Counted from the first letter of the stretch, positions 27,144-35,958 are shown. The stretch is DNA of 64,000 bases from Burkholderia arboris (GCF_902499125.1 NZ_CABVPX010000034.1:1-64000), one strand, 5' to 3'. Translations and numbers: made by a program. Notes: generated by a model not told the origin, from the sequence alone.

Positions 27144-28358
27144 TCAGACGATTTGCAACAGCAGGCCCTTCAGATATTCGCCTTCCGGGAACGCGGCGAG
27201 CAGCGGGTGATCGACGCCCGCGCCGAGCCGCTTCAGGATGCGCGCGTCGACTTTCGCGTCGGCGGCCGCGCCCGCGACGATCTTCTGGAACAGGTCCATG
27301 TCGATCGCGCCCGAACACGAGTACGTGAACAGCAGGCCGCCCGGACGCAGCAGCTTGAAGCCGCTCAGGTTGATGTCCTTGTACGCGCGCGCCGCGCGAT
27401 CGACGCTGTCGCGGGTCGGCGCGAACTTCGGCGGATCGAGCACGATCAGGTCGAAACGCTCGCCTTCGTCGACGAGTCGGCGCAGCGTCTTGAACGCATC
27501 GGCGTCGAGCCAGGTCGCGCGTTCGGCGTCGAAGCCGTTGGCGACGACGTTCTGCTGCGCGAGCGCGAGCGCATCGCCCGACGAGTCGATCGACACGACG
27601 CGTTTTGCGCCGCCCTTGAGCGCCGCGAGCGAGAAGCCGCCCGTGTAGCAGAAGCAGTTCAGCACGTCGCGGTCGGCCGCGTACTGTGCGACGAGCGCGC
27701 GGTTGTCGCGCTGGTCGACGTAGAAGCCCGTCTTGTGGCCGTTCGGCACGTCGACGTGATAGCGCACGCCGTTTTCGTTCGAGATCAGCGTCGCGGGCGG
27801 CGCATCGCCGGCCAGCACGCCGGTCGTCTGTTCGAGCCCTTCCTTGTCGCGGATCGACACGTCCGAGCGCTCGTACACGTTCGGGCAGCCGGTCGCGCCG
27901 GTGAGCGCCGCGACGATCGCGTCTTTCCACGCTTCGACGCCCGCGGCCATGAACTGGCAGACGAGCTGGCCGCGCGGCGCGGCGCCGGCTTCGGCGGTAT
28001 CGGCGACGTAGTAGTCGACGATCAGGCCCGGCAGCCCGTCGGCTTCGCCGAACACGAGCCGCACCGCGCCCGTGCCCGACACCATCGTCGTGCGGTGCGC
28101 GACCGCGCGCTGCACGCGGCGCTTGAAGAACGCGTGATCGATCGGCTCGTTCTCGTCGAAGCTCCACACGCGCACGCGGATCTGCGACTGCGGGCTGTAC
28201 GCGCCGCGCGCGAGGAAGCGGCCGTCGTGCGCGCGCACGAGCACGGTCGCGCCGGGCGCGGGCTTGCCGTCGACACGGTCGATCGCGTTCGCATAGACCC
28301 ACGGGTGGCGGCGCAGCAGCGATTTTTCCTTGGACGGCTTGAGGGTGACGGTTTGCAT
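27144..28358 (-). CDS. rlmI: 23S rRNA (cytosine-C5) methyltransferase, RlmI type
   Basis: A ribosomal RNA methyltransferase of 404 residues. An N-terminal PUA domain (about 1-85, TLKPSKEKSLLRRHPWVYANAI) binds RNA. The methyltransferase domain follows, with the SAM loop LNCFCYTGGFSLAAL, the DPPKFAP motif IV and the catalytic Cys region YSCSGAI. This matches RlmI (C1962 in E. coli numbering), though the target base is inferred. The start is ATG 28358 (MQTVTLKP). It follows xerC by about 75 bp on the minus strand. Confidence 0.9.
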   Translation of the reverse strand: MQTVTLKPSKEKSLLRRHPWVYANAIDRVDGKPAPGATVLVRAHDGRFLARGAYSPQSQIRVRVWSFDENEPIDHAFFKRRVQRAVAHRTTMVSGTGAVRLVFGEADGLPGLIVDYYVADTAEAGAAPRGQLVCQFMAAGVEAWKDAIVAALTGATGCPNVYERSDVSIRDKEGLEQTTGVLAGDAPPATLISNENGVRYHVDVPNGHKTGFYVDQRDNRALVAQYAADRDVLNCFCYTGGFSLAALKGGAKRVVSIDSSGDALALAQQNVVANGFDAERATWLDADAFKTLRRLVDEGERFDLIVLDPPKFAPTRDSVDRAARAYKDINLSGFKLLRPGGLLFTYSCSGAIDMDLFQKIVAGAAADAKVDARILKRLGAGVDHPLLAAFPEGEYLKGLLLQIV

Positions 28359-28434
28359 GATGAGATCGAAATGGGCCGTGCGCGACGCCGGCCGTTGCCG
28401 GCCGCCGCACGCGGCGGGTAACACGGGAGGCGCG

Positions 28435-29355
28435 TCAGTCGCGCTTCTTCGCGCGCGGATGCGCGCTGTCGTAAATCTTCGCGAGATGCTGGAAGTCGAG
28501 CGACGTATAGACCTGCGTCGCGGCGACGCTCGCGTGGCCGAGCAGTTCCTGCACCGCGCGCAGGTCGCCGCTCGACTGCAGCACGTGCGTTGCGAACGAG
28601 TGGCGCAGCACGTGCGGATGGACGTTGGCGGGAATGCCCGCGGCGAGCGCCGCGCGCTTCACGCGCTCGCGTACGACGCCCGGCGACATCCGGTTGCCGC
28701 GCACCGACACGAACAACGGATGCGGGTCGTGCTTCACGAATTCGCCGCGCACCGCGAGCCACGCGTTCAACGCGTCGATCGCCTTGCGGCCGACCGGCAC
28801 CTTGCGCTCCTTGTTGCCCTTGCCGCGCACGGTGACTTCGGCTTCGGCGAGATCGAGCCAGCCGGCCGACCGGTAGCCGTCGGCCTGCGTGTACATCACG
28901 TCGAGGCCGATCAGCTCGGCGAGGCGCAGCCCCGAGGAATAGAACAGCTCGAGGATCGCGTGATCGCGGAGGCTTTCGGTCGTGCCGGCGAGCGGCGCGT
29001 CCATCAGCGCGGACGCATCGTCGACCGACAGCGCCTTCGGCAAGGTCTTCGGGCGTTTCGGTGCGCGCACCGCGGCCACCGGGTTCGCGGGCATTTCGAT
29101 GCGCTGCGCGAGCCAGCGGTAGAACGCGCGCCACGCGGACAGCCGGTGCGAGATCGATCGCGCGGACAGTCCGCCCGCATGCGCGCGCGCGACCGCGCCG
29201 CGCATGTCGGCTGCGGTCAGCGTGTCGAGCGGCCGGCCGGCCGCGAGCTTCTTCAGCTCGTCGAGTTCGTGCGTGTACGCGCGCAGCGTGTGTTCCGACA
29301 GCTGCCTGATGTGCTTCAGGTTCGACAGGTAGGCGGCGATCGGATCGTCTGTCAT
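28435..29355 (-). CDS. xerC: Tyrosine recombinase XerC
   Basis: With XerD it resolves chromosome dimers at the dif site during division. The 306-residue protein has an N-terminal SAM-like DNA-binding domain (about 5-90) and the catalytic domain with Arg in SGLRLAELIGLD, Lys in RGKGNKERKVP, HVLRH (His and Arg), His in LLGHASVAATQ and the nucleophile Tyr in QVYTSLD. The dapF-DUF484-xerC order is the conserved housekeeping context, so this is the chromosomal recombinase rather than a phage integrase. Confidence 0.95.
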   Translation of the reverse strand: MTDDPIAAYLSNLKHIRQLSEHTLRAYTHELDELKKLAAGRPLDTLTAADMRGAVARAHAGGLSARSISHRLSAWRAFYRWLAQRIEMPANPVAAVRAPKRPKTLPKALSVDDASALMDAPLAGTTESLRDHAILELFYSSGLRLAELIGLDVMYTQADGYRSAGWLDLAEAEVTVRGKGNKERKVPVGRKAIDALNAWLAVRGEFVKHDPHPLFVSVRGNRMSPGVVRERVKRAALAAGIPANVHPHVLRHSFATHVLQSSGDLRAVQELLGHASVAATQVYTSLDFQHLAKIYDSAHPRAKKRD

Positions 29356-29368
29356 CGCGTGCGGCGGA

Positions 29369-30094
29369 TCAGTGCGGCAGCAGGCGCGTGAGCGCGGCGC
29401 TCGCGAGCGTCGCGATCTGCGCGAGGAAGTCGGTGGCCATCCCGTCGTGGAAGCGGCGCGGATCGGGCGAGCCGAGTACCAGCAGGCCGAACGCCGGCGC
29501 ATCGGTGCCGGCGAGCGGCGCACGCAGCGCGAGCAGCGCGACCGACGTGGCCGAGCCGTCGCCGGCCGGTGCGGCTTCGGCGCCTTCCGCCGCATTCTCG
29601 GCCGGTGCGGCAACCGCGGGCGCGAGCCACTGCGCGGCTTCGAAGCCCGTGTTCGCGCCGCAATACGGCGTCGACAGCCCGTTCGTGAACAGGCGCACTT
29701 CCTCGCCGACCTGGCGGGCGAAGTCGGCTTGCGCGTAGGTGTCGGCGACGTCCCACACGCGCAGCGCCGTCTGCGGCACGTCGAACACGTCGGCGATGCC
29801 GTCGGCGATCGTGCGCGGCAGCGCGTACGGATCGCGCTCCGCGATCACGCGTGCGGTCCAGCGGCTGAACTTCGCGGACAGGCTGTCGTTCTCGTGGCCG
29901 TAGCGCACGAGCTCGGCGAGCCGGCGCTCGAGATGCTTGTTCTTGTCGCGCAGCATCTCCATCTGCCGCTCCTGCAGCGAGATCGCGGCCTTGCCGTGCG
30001 GGTTCGCGAGACGGATCGTCGCGAGCAGTTCGGCGTGCTGCGCGAAGAATTCGGGATTGGCGAGCAGGTAGTCGGCGACTTCGCGATCGTTCAT
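29369..30094 (-). CDS. DUF484 family protein (GAF-like fold)
   Basis: A 241-residue cytoplasmic protein of the DUF484 family, which lies between dapF and xerC in many proteobacteria. It starts MNDREVADYLLANPEFFAQHAELL (the family signature), followed by a coiled-coil segment (SLQERQMEMLRDKNKHLERRL) and a GAF-like domain. Its function is unknown. An Ala/Glu-rich insert near residues 165-185 is unusual compared with the conserved parts. The 13-bp gap to xerC suggests a shared transcript. Confidence 0.9.
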   Translation of the reverse strand: MNDREVADYLLANPEFFAQHAELLATIRLANPHGKAAISLQERQMEMLRDKNKHLERRLAELVRYGHENDSLSAKFSRWTARVIAERDPYALPRTIADGIADVFDVPQTALRVWDVADTYAQADFARQVGEEVRLFTNGLSTPYCGANTGFEAAQWLAPAVAAPAENAAEGAEAAPAGDGSATSVALLALRAPLAGTDAPAFGLLVLGSPDPRRFHDGMATDFLAQIATLASAALTRLLPH

Positions 30095-30131
30095 GTGGCT
30101 GGCGCGTTCAGTTATCAAGGACGTTGCAGGG

Positions 30132-31001
30132 TCAGGCGTTCAGGTCGATCTCGCCTTCGAACACGGTCGCGGCGGGGCCGGCCATCATCAGCGCGGCGGC
30201 TTCGTCGCGCGCGCCGTCCCAGCCGATCGTCAGCGTGCCGCCGTGCGTGTGCACGGTCACGGGCGAATCGAGCAGGCCGCGCCGGATGCCGGCCGCGACC
30301 GCCGCGCATGCACCGGTGCCGCACGCGAGCGTTTCGCCCGCGCCGCGTTCGTACACGCGCAGCCTCACTTCGTTGCGCGACACGATCTGCATGAAGCCGG
30401 CGTTCACGCGCTGCGGGAAGCGGGCATGGCGTTCGATCCGCGGGCCTTCTTCCAGCACCGGATACGCTTCGGCATCGTCGACGACCTGCACCGCGTGCGG
30501 ATTGCCCATCGACACCGTCGAGATCCAGCGCGTCGCGCCGCCGACGTCGAGCGGCCACAGCGTGTCGCGGCCCTCCGTGCGGCCGTCGAGGCCCGACGCG
30601 TCGAACGGCACCTGCGCCGGCGCGAACACGGGCGCACCCATGTCGACGACGACTTCGCCGTTGTCCTGCAGCGTCAGTGTGATCAGGCCCTTCATGACCT
30701 GCACGCGCACGCTGCGCTTGTCGGTCAGGCCGCGGTCGCTGACGAATTTCACGAAGCAGCGCGCGCCGTTGCCGCAGTGCTCGACCTCGCCGCCGTCGCA
30801 ATTGAAGATCCGGTACTTGAAATCCGCACCGTCGACGGTCGGTTTTTCGACGAGCAGCAGCTGGTCGGCGCCGATGCCGAAGTGGCGGTTGGCGAGTGCG
30901 CGCACCTGCGCTGCGGTGAGCGGCGGCAACGCGCGCGAATAGCCGTCGAGCACGACGAAGTCGTTGCCCGCGCCGTGCATCTTGGTGAACGAGAGTTTCA
31001 C
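30132..31001 (-). CDS. dapF: Diaminopimelate epimerase
   Basis: Converts LL- to meso-diaminopimelate for peptidoglycan and lysine. The 289-residue protein begins KLSFTKMHGAGNDFVVLDG and carries the two catalytic cysteines, in NCDGGEVEHCGNGARC and in LACGTGACAAV. The GTG at 31001 is the start that gives the standard N-terminus; no ATG lies in a good position. It heads the group dapF-DUF484-xerC-rlmI. Confidence 0.97.
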   Translation of the reverse strand: MKLSFTKMHGAGNDFVVLDGYSRALPPLTAAQVRALANRHFGIGADQLLLVEKPTVDGADFKYRIFNCDGGEVEHCGNGARCFVKFVSDRGLTDKRSVRVQVMKGLITLTLQDNGEVVVDMGAPVFAPAQVPFDASGLDGRTEGRDTLWPLDVGGATRWISTVSMGNPHAVQVVDDAEAYPVLEEGPRIERHARFPQRVNAGFMQIVSRNEVRLRVYERGAGETLACGTGACAAVAAGIRRGLLDSPVTVHTHGGTLTIGWDGARDEAAALMMAGPAATVFEGEIDLNA

Positions 31002-31417
31002 TGGGTCCGGAATTCCATGACGAACAAGGCGGTCGGCACGGCGTGAACGGCCGGCGGCCATGCCGGGCGGCTTCGTTCGTCGTGCAGATCTCAACCGCAA
31101 ATGATACATGCAGCCGACAGGGGCGTCCTGCGCGGGGGGCGATGCTTCGGGTTGCCCCGGCAGGCCGGGCGGGCGGCATCTGTCGATCGGTCGACTGGTC
31201 GGGGACGTGGCGAGCGGACAAATTGGCGTGGTGCAGCGGGCGCAGCCGCAGCGGAGGCGGGGCTGGCGATGCGTGCCCGATGCACGACGCAGGGTTGGGC
31301 GACCCGGACGTGTGTTTTCGTACCGGTCAAATTGGCAAGGAAATCCGGCGATTCGTATAGTCTGGCTATACACATTCGGGCCATGCTGTCGACATCGCGC
31401 TCGAGTGTGGGAGGCCC
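31002..31417. other. Divergent intergenic region dapF / higBA
   Basis: No gene is supported. The left part must carry the dapF promoter (minus strand); the right end carries the higBA promoter and operator listed separately. The middle (31100-31320) is GC-rich without repeats I can defend. Confidence 0.4.
31332..31371 (+). promoter_or_regulatory. higBA promoter with a palindromic operator
   Basis: TTGGCA at 31332-31337 and TATAGT at 31356-31361 with an 18-bp spacer form a good sigma-70 promoter. A perfect palindrome GTATAG-TCTGG-CTATAC (31355-31371) covers the -10 box, an arrangement typical of autorepression by the HigA antitoxin. It lies 47 bp before the higB start. Confidence 0.75.
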
Positions 31418-31697
31418 ATGATCAAGTACATGGGTACACAAGGGACTGGAAGCGTTTTTCGTTACCGGGAGCCAGGCCGGCATTCGGCCCGATCACGCGC
31501 CCAGGCTGCGGCGCATGCTGGCGCGTCTCGATGCCGCCGGCATGCCGCACGACATGAACGTGCCCGGCTGGCGTTTTCACGGTCTCGCGGGCGGGGTGGA
31601 CGGATATGACGCAGTCGGCGTCAACGGCAACTGGCGGCTGACATTCCGGTTCGAGGGCCCCGACGTCGTTCTGGTCGATTACCAGGACTGCCACTGA
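31418..31697 (+). pseudogene. higB: HigB-type toxin (RelE-superfamily mRNA interferase), frameshifted near the start
   Basis: The frame that starts ATG 31418 reads MIKYMGTQGTG and then leaves the family. From 31437 the next frame encodes a complete HigB body (HKGLEAFFVTGSQAG... MNVPGWRFHGL... VNGNWRLTFRFEG... LVDYQDCH). Removing one G from the GGG run at 31432-31434 would join both into one protein of about 92 residues starting MIKYMVHKGLE. The shifted frame has a TGA at 31419 and no good start before an internal Met at 31515. The toxin is therefore probably inactive, unless this is a sequencing error or frameshifting restores it. higA follows after 13 bp. Confidence 0.85.
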
Positions 31698-31710
31698 GGT
31701 GATTCAAGCC

Positions 31711-32013
31711 ATGACCCGCATCTTCAATCCGCCCCATCCGGGCGAAACGCTGCGCGACGACGTGCTGCCGGCGCTTGGCCTGACTGTCACCGAGGCCGCA
31801 TCGCAGCTCGGCGTGACACGCGCCGCGCTGTCGCGGATCCTGCACGGCCATGCCGGCATTTCGCCGGAAATGGCGCTGCGCCTCGAAGCGTGGCTCGGCG
31901 AGGAAAACGGGGGACGGGCCGATCTGTGGCTCGCGCAGCAGTCGGCCCACGATCTGTGGCGGGCGCGCGCGAAAGGCGCGCCGAAGGTGGCGAGAGCGCA
32001 GGCGCGCACCTGA
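31711..32013 (+). CDS. higA: HigA-type antitoxin (XRE-family HTH)
   Basis: A 100-residue DNA-binding antitoxin. It begins MTRIFNPPHPGETLRDDVLPALGL, the standard VapI/HigA beginning, followed by the HTH VTEAASQLGVTRAALSRILHGHAGISPEMALRLEAWL. It is intact although its toxin partner is frameshifted. It probably represses its own promoter through the palindrome at 31355-31371. The ATG 31711 is preferred to a GTG 12 bp upstream because the family similarity begins there. Confidence 0.93.
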   Translation: MTRIFNPPHPGETLRDDVLPALGLTVTEAASQLGVTRAALSRILHGHAGISPEMALRLEAWLGEENGGRADLWLAQQSAHDLWRARAKGAPKVARAQART

Positions 32014-32043
32014 CGGCGCACCTGCGAACGTCTCGCGGCAGGG

Positions 32044-32928
32044 TCAGTACAGGCTCGGCTCGCCGGGCGGGCGCGTCTTGAAGCGCTTGTGAACCCAGTA
32101 GTACTGCTCGGGTATCAGCGGGATCTGTTCCTCGAGGAATGCGTTCATCCGCCGCGCGTCGAGATCGTCGTCGCCGGTCGGGTAGTTATCCCACGGCTTG
32201 AATACCTTCAGACGGTAGCCCTTGTAGTTCGGCAGCACCTCGCCGATGAACGGCACGACCTGCGCGTGGCCCGTCTTGGCGAACCGGCCGACGGCCGTCA
32301 GCGTGCAGGCCGGCACGCCGAAGAAGGGCACGAACGTCGAGTTGCGCAACCCGTAGTCCATGTCGGCGCCGAGCATCACCGGCTTGCGGTCGCGCAGCCA
32401 GCGCAGCACGGTACGCGCGTTGTCGGCCCGGCTCGCGAGTTCCGCGCCGAAACGGCTGCGGCCGGCTTTGGCGGCGGCTTCGATTTCCGGGCTCTTCATC
32501 GGCGTGTAGAGCGAGCCGCACGGCCGGTCGAGCGCGAGATTGATCGCCATCGAACCAGCCTCGATGCCGACGAAATGGAAACCGAGCAGCAGCGTCGGCG
32601 GCATGTCCGGATCGGTGAGGTCGATCTCGCTCTCGACCGTAAACAGCTTGCGATAGGCCGCTTCCGACGCGAACCACTGGTAGCTGCGTTCGACGTAGCT
32701 GCGGATCGCATGGCGGAAATGTTTCCCCGCCACTTCCTCGCGCCGCGCGTCGCTCCAGTCCGGGAAGCAGAGTTTCAGATTGGTGTGTACGATGCGTTTT
32801 CGCCGGCTGGGGATCTGGTACAGCAGCCAGCCGAGACCATCGCCGAACCGTGCGGTCAGGCCGTACGGCAGCAGGGCGAGCAGTTTCAGCAAGCCGATGG
32901 CGAGGTGCGTGGCTAGACGACCTAGCAT
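32044..32928 (-). CDS. lpxL: Lipid A biosynthesis acyltransferase (LpxL/HtrB family)
   Basis: An inner-membrane-associated enzyme that adds a secondary acyl chain to lipid A. The 294-residue protein has an N-terminal hydrophobic helix (HLAIGLLKLLALLPYGL). The catalytic HX4E is in LLGFHFVGIEAG (about residue 120). Later family segments are RDRKPVMLGADMDYG and FFGVPACT, and the C-terminal region reads IPEQYYWVHKRFKTRPPGEP. ATG 32928 is chosen for homology and length. It is divergent from metK. The acyl donor length and position (LpxL- or LpxM-like) cannot be fixed here. Confidence 0.87.
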   Translation of the reverse strand: MLGRLATHLAIGLLKLLALLPYGLTARFGDGLGWLLYQIPSRRKRIVHTNLKLCFPDWSDARREEVAGKHFRHAIRSYVERSYQWFASEAAYRKLFTVESEIDLTDPDMPPTLLLGFHFVGIEAGSMAINLALDRPCGSLYTPMKSPEIEAAAKAGRSRFGAELASRADNARTVLRWLRDRKPVMLGADMDYGLRNSTFVPFFGVPACTLTAVGRFAKTGHAQVVPFIGEVLPNYKGYRLKVFKPWDNYPTGDDDLDARRMNAFLEEQIPLIPEQYYWVHKRFKTRPPGEPSLY

Positions 32929-33011
32929 GCGAAACCTCCATGGGACCGGCTGGCCGGCATGTCGAGAACAGGGTGGTAAAACAGCGGAAGATGCAGCACG
33001 GGCGGCGCTCT

Positions 33012-33193
33012 GTGACAATTCAGGAAAGCCGCTATAATACGGGCTTCGCCGAGTTAACTGACAACTTGCGGGGCGAAGCCGGTTGGTGCCACACGCACTG
33101 CCCGGTCCTGGTATTCCGCTAAAGCGTCGCCGCTTCAGGCCCAACGAAGCTGGCTACGTGAAACCACCCGTAACCACACAGGAGCCTGAAAAA
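33012..33193 (+). promoter_or_regulatory. metK promoter and structured leader
   Basis: TATAAT at 33033-33038 is a consensus -10 box; a weak GTGACA-like -35 lies 15-17 bp upstream. The leader to the start codon is about 150 nt. It opens with a perfect 9-bp hairpin (33042-33050 with 33072-33080) whose loop can pair further (33052-33055 with 33063-33066). A 5-bp pairing (33082-33086 with 33141-33145) encloses a second small hairpin (33122-33126 with 33131-33135). No known SAM riboswitch class is recognised. An AGGAG site lies 9-10 bases before the start. Confidence 0.55.
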
Positions 33194-34381
33194 GTGGCAA
33201 ACGATTATCTCTTCACGTCCGAATCCGTCTCCGAAGGCCATCCGGACAAAGTCGCGGACCAAATCTCGGACGCGATTCTCGACGCCATCCTCGAGCAGGA
33301 CAAATATTCCCGCGTTGCGGCCGAAACGCTGTGCAACACGGGTCTCGTCGTTCTGGCCGGTGAAATCACCACGACGGCCAACATCGATTACATCCAGATC
33401 GCGCGCGACACCATCAAGCGCATCGGCTACGACAACACCGACTACGGCATCGACTACAAGGGCTGCGCGGTGCTCGTCGCGTACGACAAGCAGTCGCCGG
33501 ACATCGCGCAGGGTGTCGATCGTGCACACGACGACAACCTGGATCAGGGCGCGGGCGACCAGGGCCTGATGTTCGGCTATGCGTGCGACGAAACGCCGGA
33601 ACTGATGCCGCTGCCGATCTACCTGTCGCACCGCCTCGTCGAGCGCCAGGCCAGCCTGCGCCGCGACGGCCGCCTGCAATGGCTGCGTCCGGACGCGAAA
33701 TCGCAGGTGACGGTCCGCTACGTCGACGGCAAGCCCGATTCGATCGACACCGTCGTGCTGTCGACGCAGCACGCACCGGACATCGAACTGCCGGCGCTGC
33801 GCGAAGCCGTGATCGAGGAAATCATCAAGCCGACGCTGCCGGCCGACCTGATCAAGGGCGACATCAAGTTCCTCGTGAACCCGACCGGCCGGTTCGTGAT
33901 CGGCGGCCCGCAGGGCGATTGCGGCCTGACCGGCCGCAAGATCATCGTCGACACGTACGGCGGTGCCGCACCGCACGGCGGCGGCGCGTTCTCGGGCAAG
34001 GATCCGTCGAAGGTCGACCGTTCGGCTGCGTACGCAGGCCGCTACGTCGCGAAGAACATCGTCGCCGCCGGCCTCGCGTCGCGCGCGCTGATCCAGGTGT
34101 CGTACGCGATCGGCGTCGCCGAGCCGACCTCGGTGATGGTCAACACGTTCGGCACGGGCCGCGTGTCGGACGCGGTGATCACGAAGCTCGTGCGCGAGCA
34201 TTTCGACCTGCGTCCGAAGGGCATCATCAAGATGCTCGACCTGCTGCGTCCGATCTACGAGAAGACCGCCGCCTACGGCCACTTCGGCCGCGAAGAGCCG
34301 GAATTCTCGTGGGAAGCGACCGACAAGGCGCTCGCCCTGGCCGAAGCGGCCGGCGTCGAGCCGACGGCACGCGTCGCGTAA
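33194..34381 (+). CDS. metK: S-adenosylmethionine synthetase
   Basis: Makes SAM from methionine and ATP in the cytoplasm. The 395-residue protein begins MANDYLFTSESVSEGHPDKVADQISDAILD from a GTG at 33194 (AGGAG upstream). It carries the motif GAGDQGLMFGYA, and the P-loop-like GGGAFSGKDPSKVDRSAAYAGRY. Family ends are DLLRPIYEKTAAYGHFGREE. A terminator follows directly. The long leader suggests control by SAM or methionine status. Confidence 0.98.
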   Translation: MANDYLFTSESVSEGHPDKVADQISDAILDAILEQDKYSRVAAETLCNTGLVVLAGEITTTANIDYIQIARDTIKRIGYDNTDYGIDYKGCAVLVAYDKQSPDIAQGVDRAHDDNLDQGAGDQGLMFGYACDETPELMPLPIYLSHRLVERQASLRRDGRLQWLRPDAKSQVTVRYVDGKPDSIDTVVLSTQHAPDIELPALREAVIEEIIKPTLPADLIKGDIKFLVNPTGRFVIGGPQGDCGLTGRKIIVDTYGGAAPHGGGAFSGKDPSKVDRSAAYAGRYVAKNIVAAGLASRALIQVSYAIGVAEPTSVMVNTFGTGRVSDAVITKLVREHFDLRPKGIIKMLDLLRPIYEKTAAYGHFGREEPEFSWEATDKALALAEAAGVEPTARVA

Positions 34382-34400
34382 GCGTCGTTCGCGCCAAATG

Positions 34401-34426
34401 AAAAACCCCGGCTAGCCGGGGTTTTT
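34401..34426 (+). terminator. Intrinsic terminator after metK
   Basis: A 26-bp perfect palindrome with A5 and T7 ends around a CCCCGGCTAGCCGGGG core, starting 20 bp after the metK stop. The symmetry makes it able to work in both directions. Confidence 0.95.
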
Positions 34427-34490
34427 TTATGGGTTTCGATCGCCGCCGCAACGGCGGCGATCATCGCGGGCCGGGCCCGCCGATGCGCGT

Positions 34491-34832
34491 TCAGCGTGCG
34501 CCGAACCCGAACCAGCCGTTGCTGGCGGCAAGCCGGCGCGGGCGGTTGACGCGGCGCTGCGGGCCGAGCGTGCGGCGCAGCGCGAGCGCGCGCAGCGACG
34601 ACGGCTTCTGCAGCAGCGAGCGCAGGCCGGCGCGGCGTGCGAACGCCTGCGCGCTCATCATCGAGAAAAACGCGTGGAACCACGCACGGATGCCGTCCAG
34701 CCGGCTGTGTGCGTGCGTACGCTCGGCCAGTGCCTGCGTGCGGGCGCGGTGATGGCGCAGCGAGCGGGCAGGGGCCGACGGCACGACGCGCTTCGCAGCG
34801 CGGCTGAGACGGGAAGTCAGACGGAATGGCAT
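34491..34832 (-). CDS. Hypothetical small basic protein
   Basis: A 113-residue, very Arg-rich product (pI clearly high) with one moderately hydrophobic stretch (GIRAWFHAFFSMMSAQAF, about residues 47-64) and no motif that I know. It is convergent with metK and shares its palindromic terminator. The start at 34832 (MPFRLTSRL) has only a weak ribosome-binding site. It may be a real short protein or a chance frame in GC-rich DNA. Confidence 0.4.
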   Translation of the reverse strand: MPFRLTSRLSRAAKRVVPSAPARSLRHHRARTQALAERTHAHSRLDGIRAWFHAFFSMMSAQAFARRAGLRSLLQKPSSLRALALRRTLGPQRRVNRPRRLAASNGWFGFGAR

Positions 34833-35184
34833 GTGAACGATGCTTCGCTTGTATGGATGGCGCCCTTGAGAGCGCACTGGTATGAACGGCCTCGGATGGC
34901 GCAACGGATCTTACCGAAACTCGTTGCGCGCCGCGCCCGCCAGATTTGACAGGCCGCGACAGGCTACAGGGGATTCATGACGGGCAAAAGTCGCGATAAA
35001 CCCTTGTGCCACAAGGCGTGTGCCGCATACCGCCTGTCGGTGAGGCAGGTGCCGCGACGCACAGTTCCCTTGAGCCGGATCAAATCCGCGATTGGCATGC
35101 CCCTGCGCACGACAATGGTGCTGTTCGCGGCATCCGGCGCCGATTTACAATCGTCACATTCACACAATAAACGTCTGGCATCCC
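34833..35184. other. Intergenic region before the PhyH-family gene
   Basis: No ORF with recognisable character. The right end (about 35120-35184) is AT-richer and probably carries the promoter of the dioxygenase gene. I see no repeat or operator that I can defend. Confidence 0.35.
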
Positions 35185-35958
35185 ATGTCGTCTCCATTGC
35201 AGTCGGAATCGATCCGCGCGCAAGTCGCGGAATTGCGCGAGCGCGGCTTTGTCGTCGCGCGTGGCCTGGTCGGCGAGCAGCAGTGCGCGGCGCTCAGGCA
35301 GATCGCGGAGCGCCAGTTGCGGGAGGCTGCCGAGCCGATCGAATTCGAGGCGGACCTGCGCTACCCGGGCGCACCCGAGTCGAAGCATGCGCCGGGCGGG
35401 CACACGGTGCGGCGGCTGCTCGATGCGTACTCGCGCGATCCGGCGTTCGCCGAACGCGCGATCGCGCCCGAAATCGGCGCGTGGATGCACGAGTATTTCG
35501 GTGAAGAGCCCGTGCTGTCGCGCGCGCATCACAACTGCATGATGACGAAGCACCCCGCCTACGGCAGCCTGACCGGCTGGCATCGCGATTTTCGCTACTG
35601 GTCGTTCGCGCGTCCCGACATGGTGTCGGTGTGGCTCGCGCTCGGGCCGGAAACGAACGAGAACGGCGCTTTGTGGCTCGTGCCGGGTTCGCATACGGCC
35701 GAATTCGGGCCGGAAGCATTCGACGACGCGAAGTTCTTCCGCAGCGACCTGCCGGAGAACCGCAAGATGATCGACGCGGCCACGTGCCCGTCGCTGCAGA
35801 CGGGCGACGTCGTATTCTTCCACAGCAACACGCTGCATTCGGCCGGGCAGAACCGCTCCGACCAGGTGAAGTTCTCGCTCGTGTACACGTATCACGGCGC
35901 GAGCAACCGGCCGGTGCCCGGCACGCGCTCGGCGTCGAAGCCGGAAGTGCAGTTCTAG
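35185..35958 (+). CDS. Phytanoyl-CoA dioxygenase (PhyH) family protein
   Basis: A non-haem iron, 2-oxoglutarate-dependent oxygenase of 257 residues. The iron ligands are His and Asp in WHRDFRYWS (about residue 133) and the distal His in NTLHSAGQNRS (about 222). An Arg or Lys just after it (QVKFSLVYTY region) probably binds 2-oxoglutarate. Such enzymes hydroxylate varied small substrates, and nothing in the context reveals this one. ATG 35185 is chosen by homology (MSSPLQSESIRAQVAELRERGF). It is a single gene with its own terminator. Confidence 0.88.
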   Translation: MSSPLQSESIRAQVAELRERGFVVARGLVGEQQCAALRQIAERQLREAAEPIEFEADLRYPGAPESKHAPGGHTVRRLLDAYSRDPAFAERAIAPEIGAWMHEYFGEEPVLSRAHHNCMMTKHPAYGSLTGWHRDFRYWSFARPDMVSVWLALGPETNENGALWLVPGSHTAEFGPEAFDDAKFFRSDLPENRKMIDAATCPSLQTGDVVFFHSNTLHSAGQNRSDQVKFSLVYTYHGASNRPVPGTRSASKPEVQF

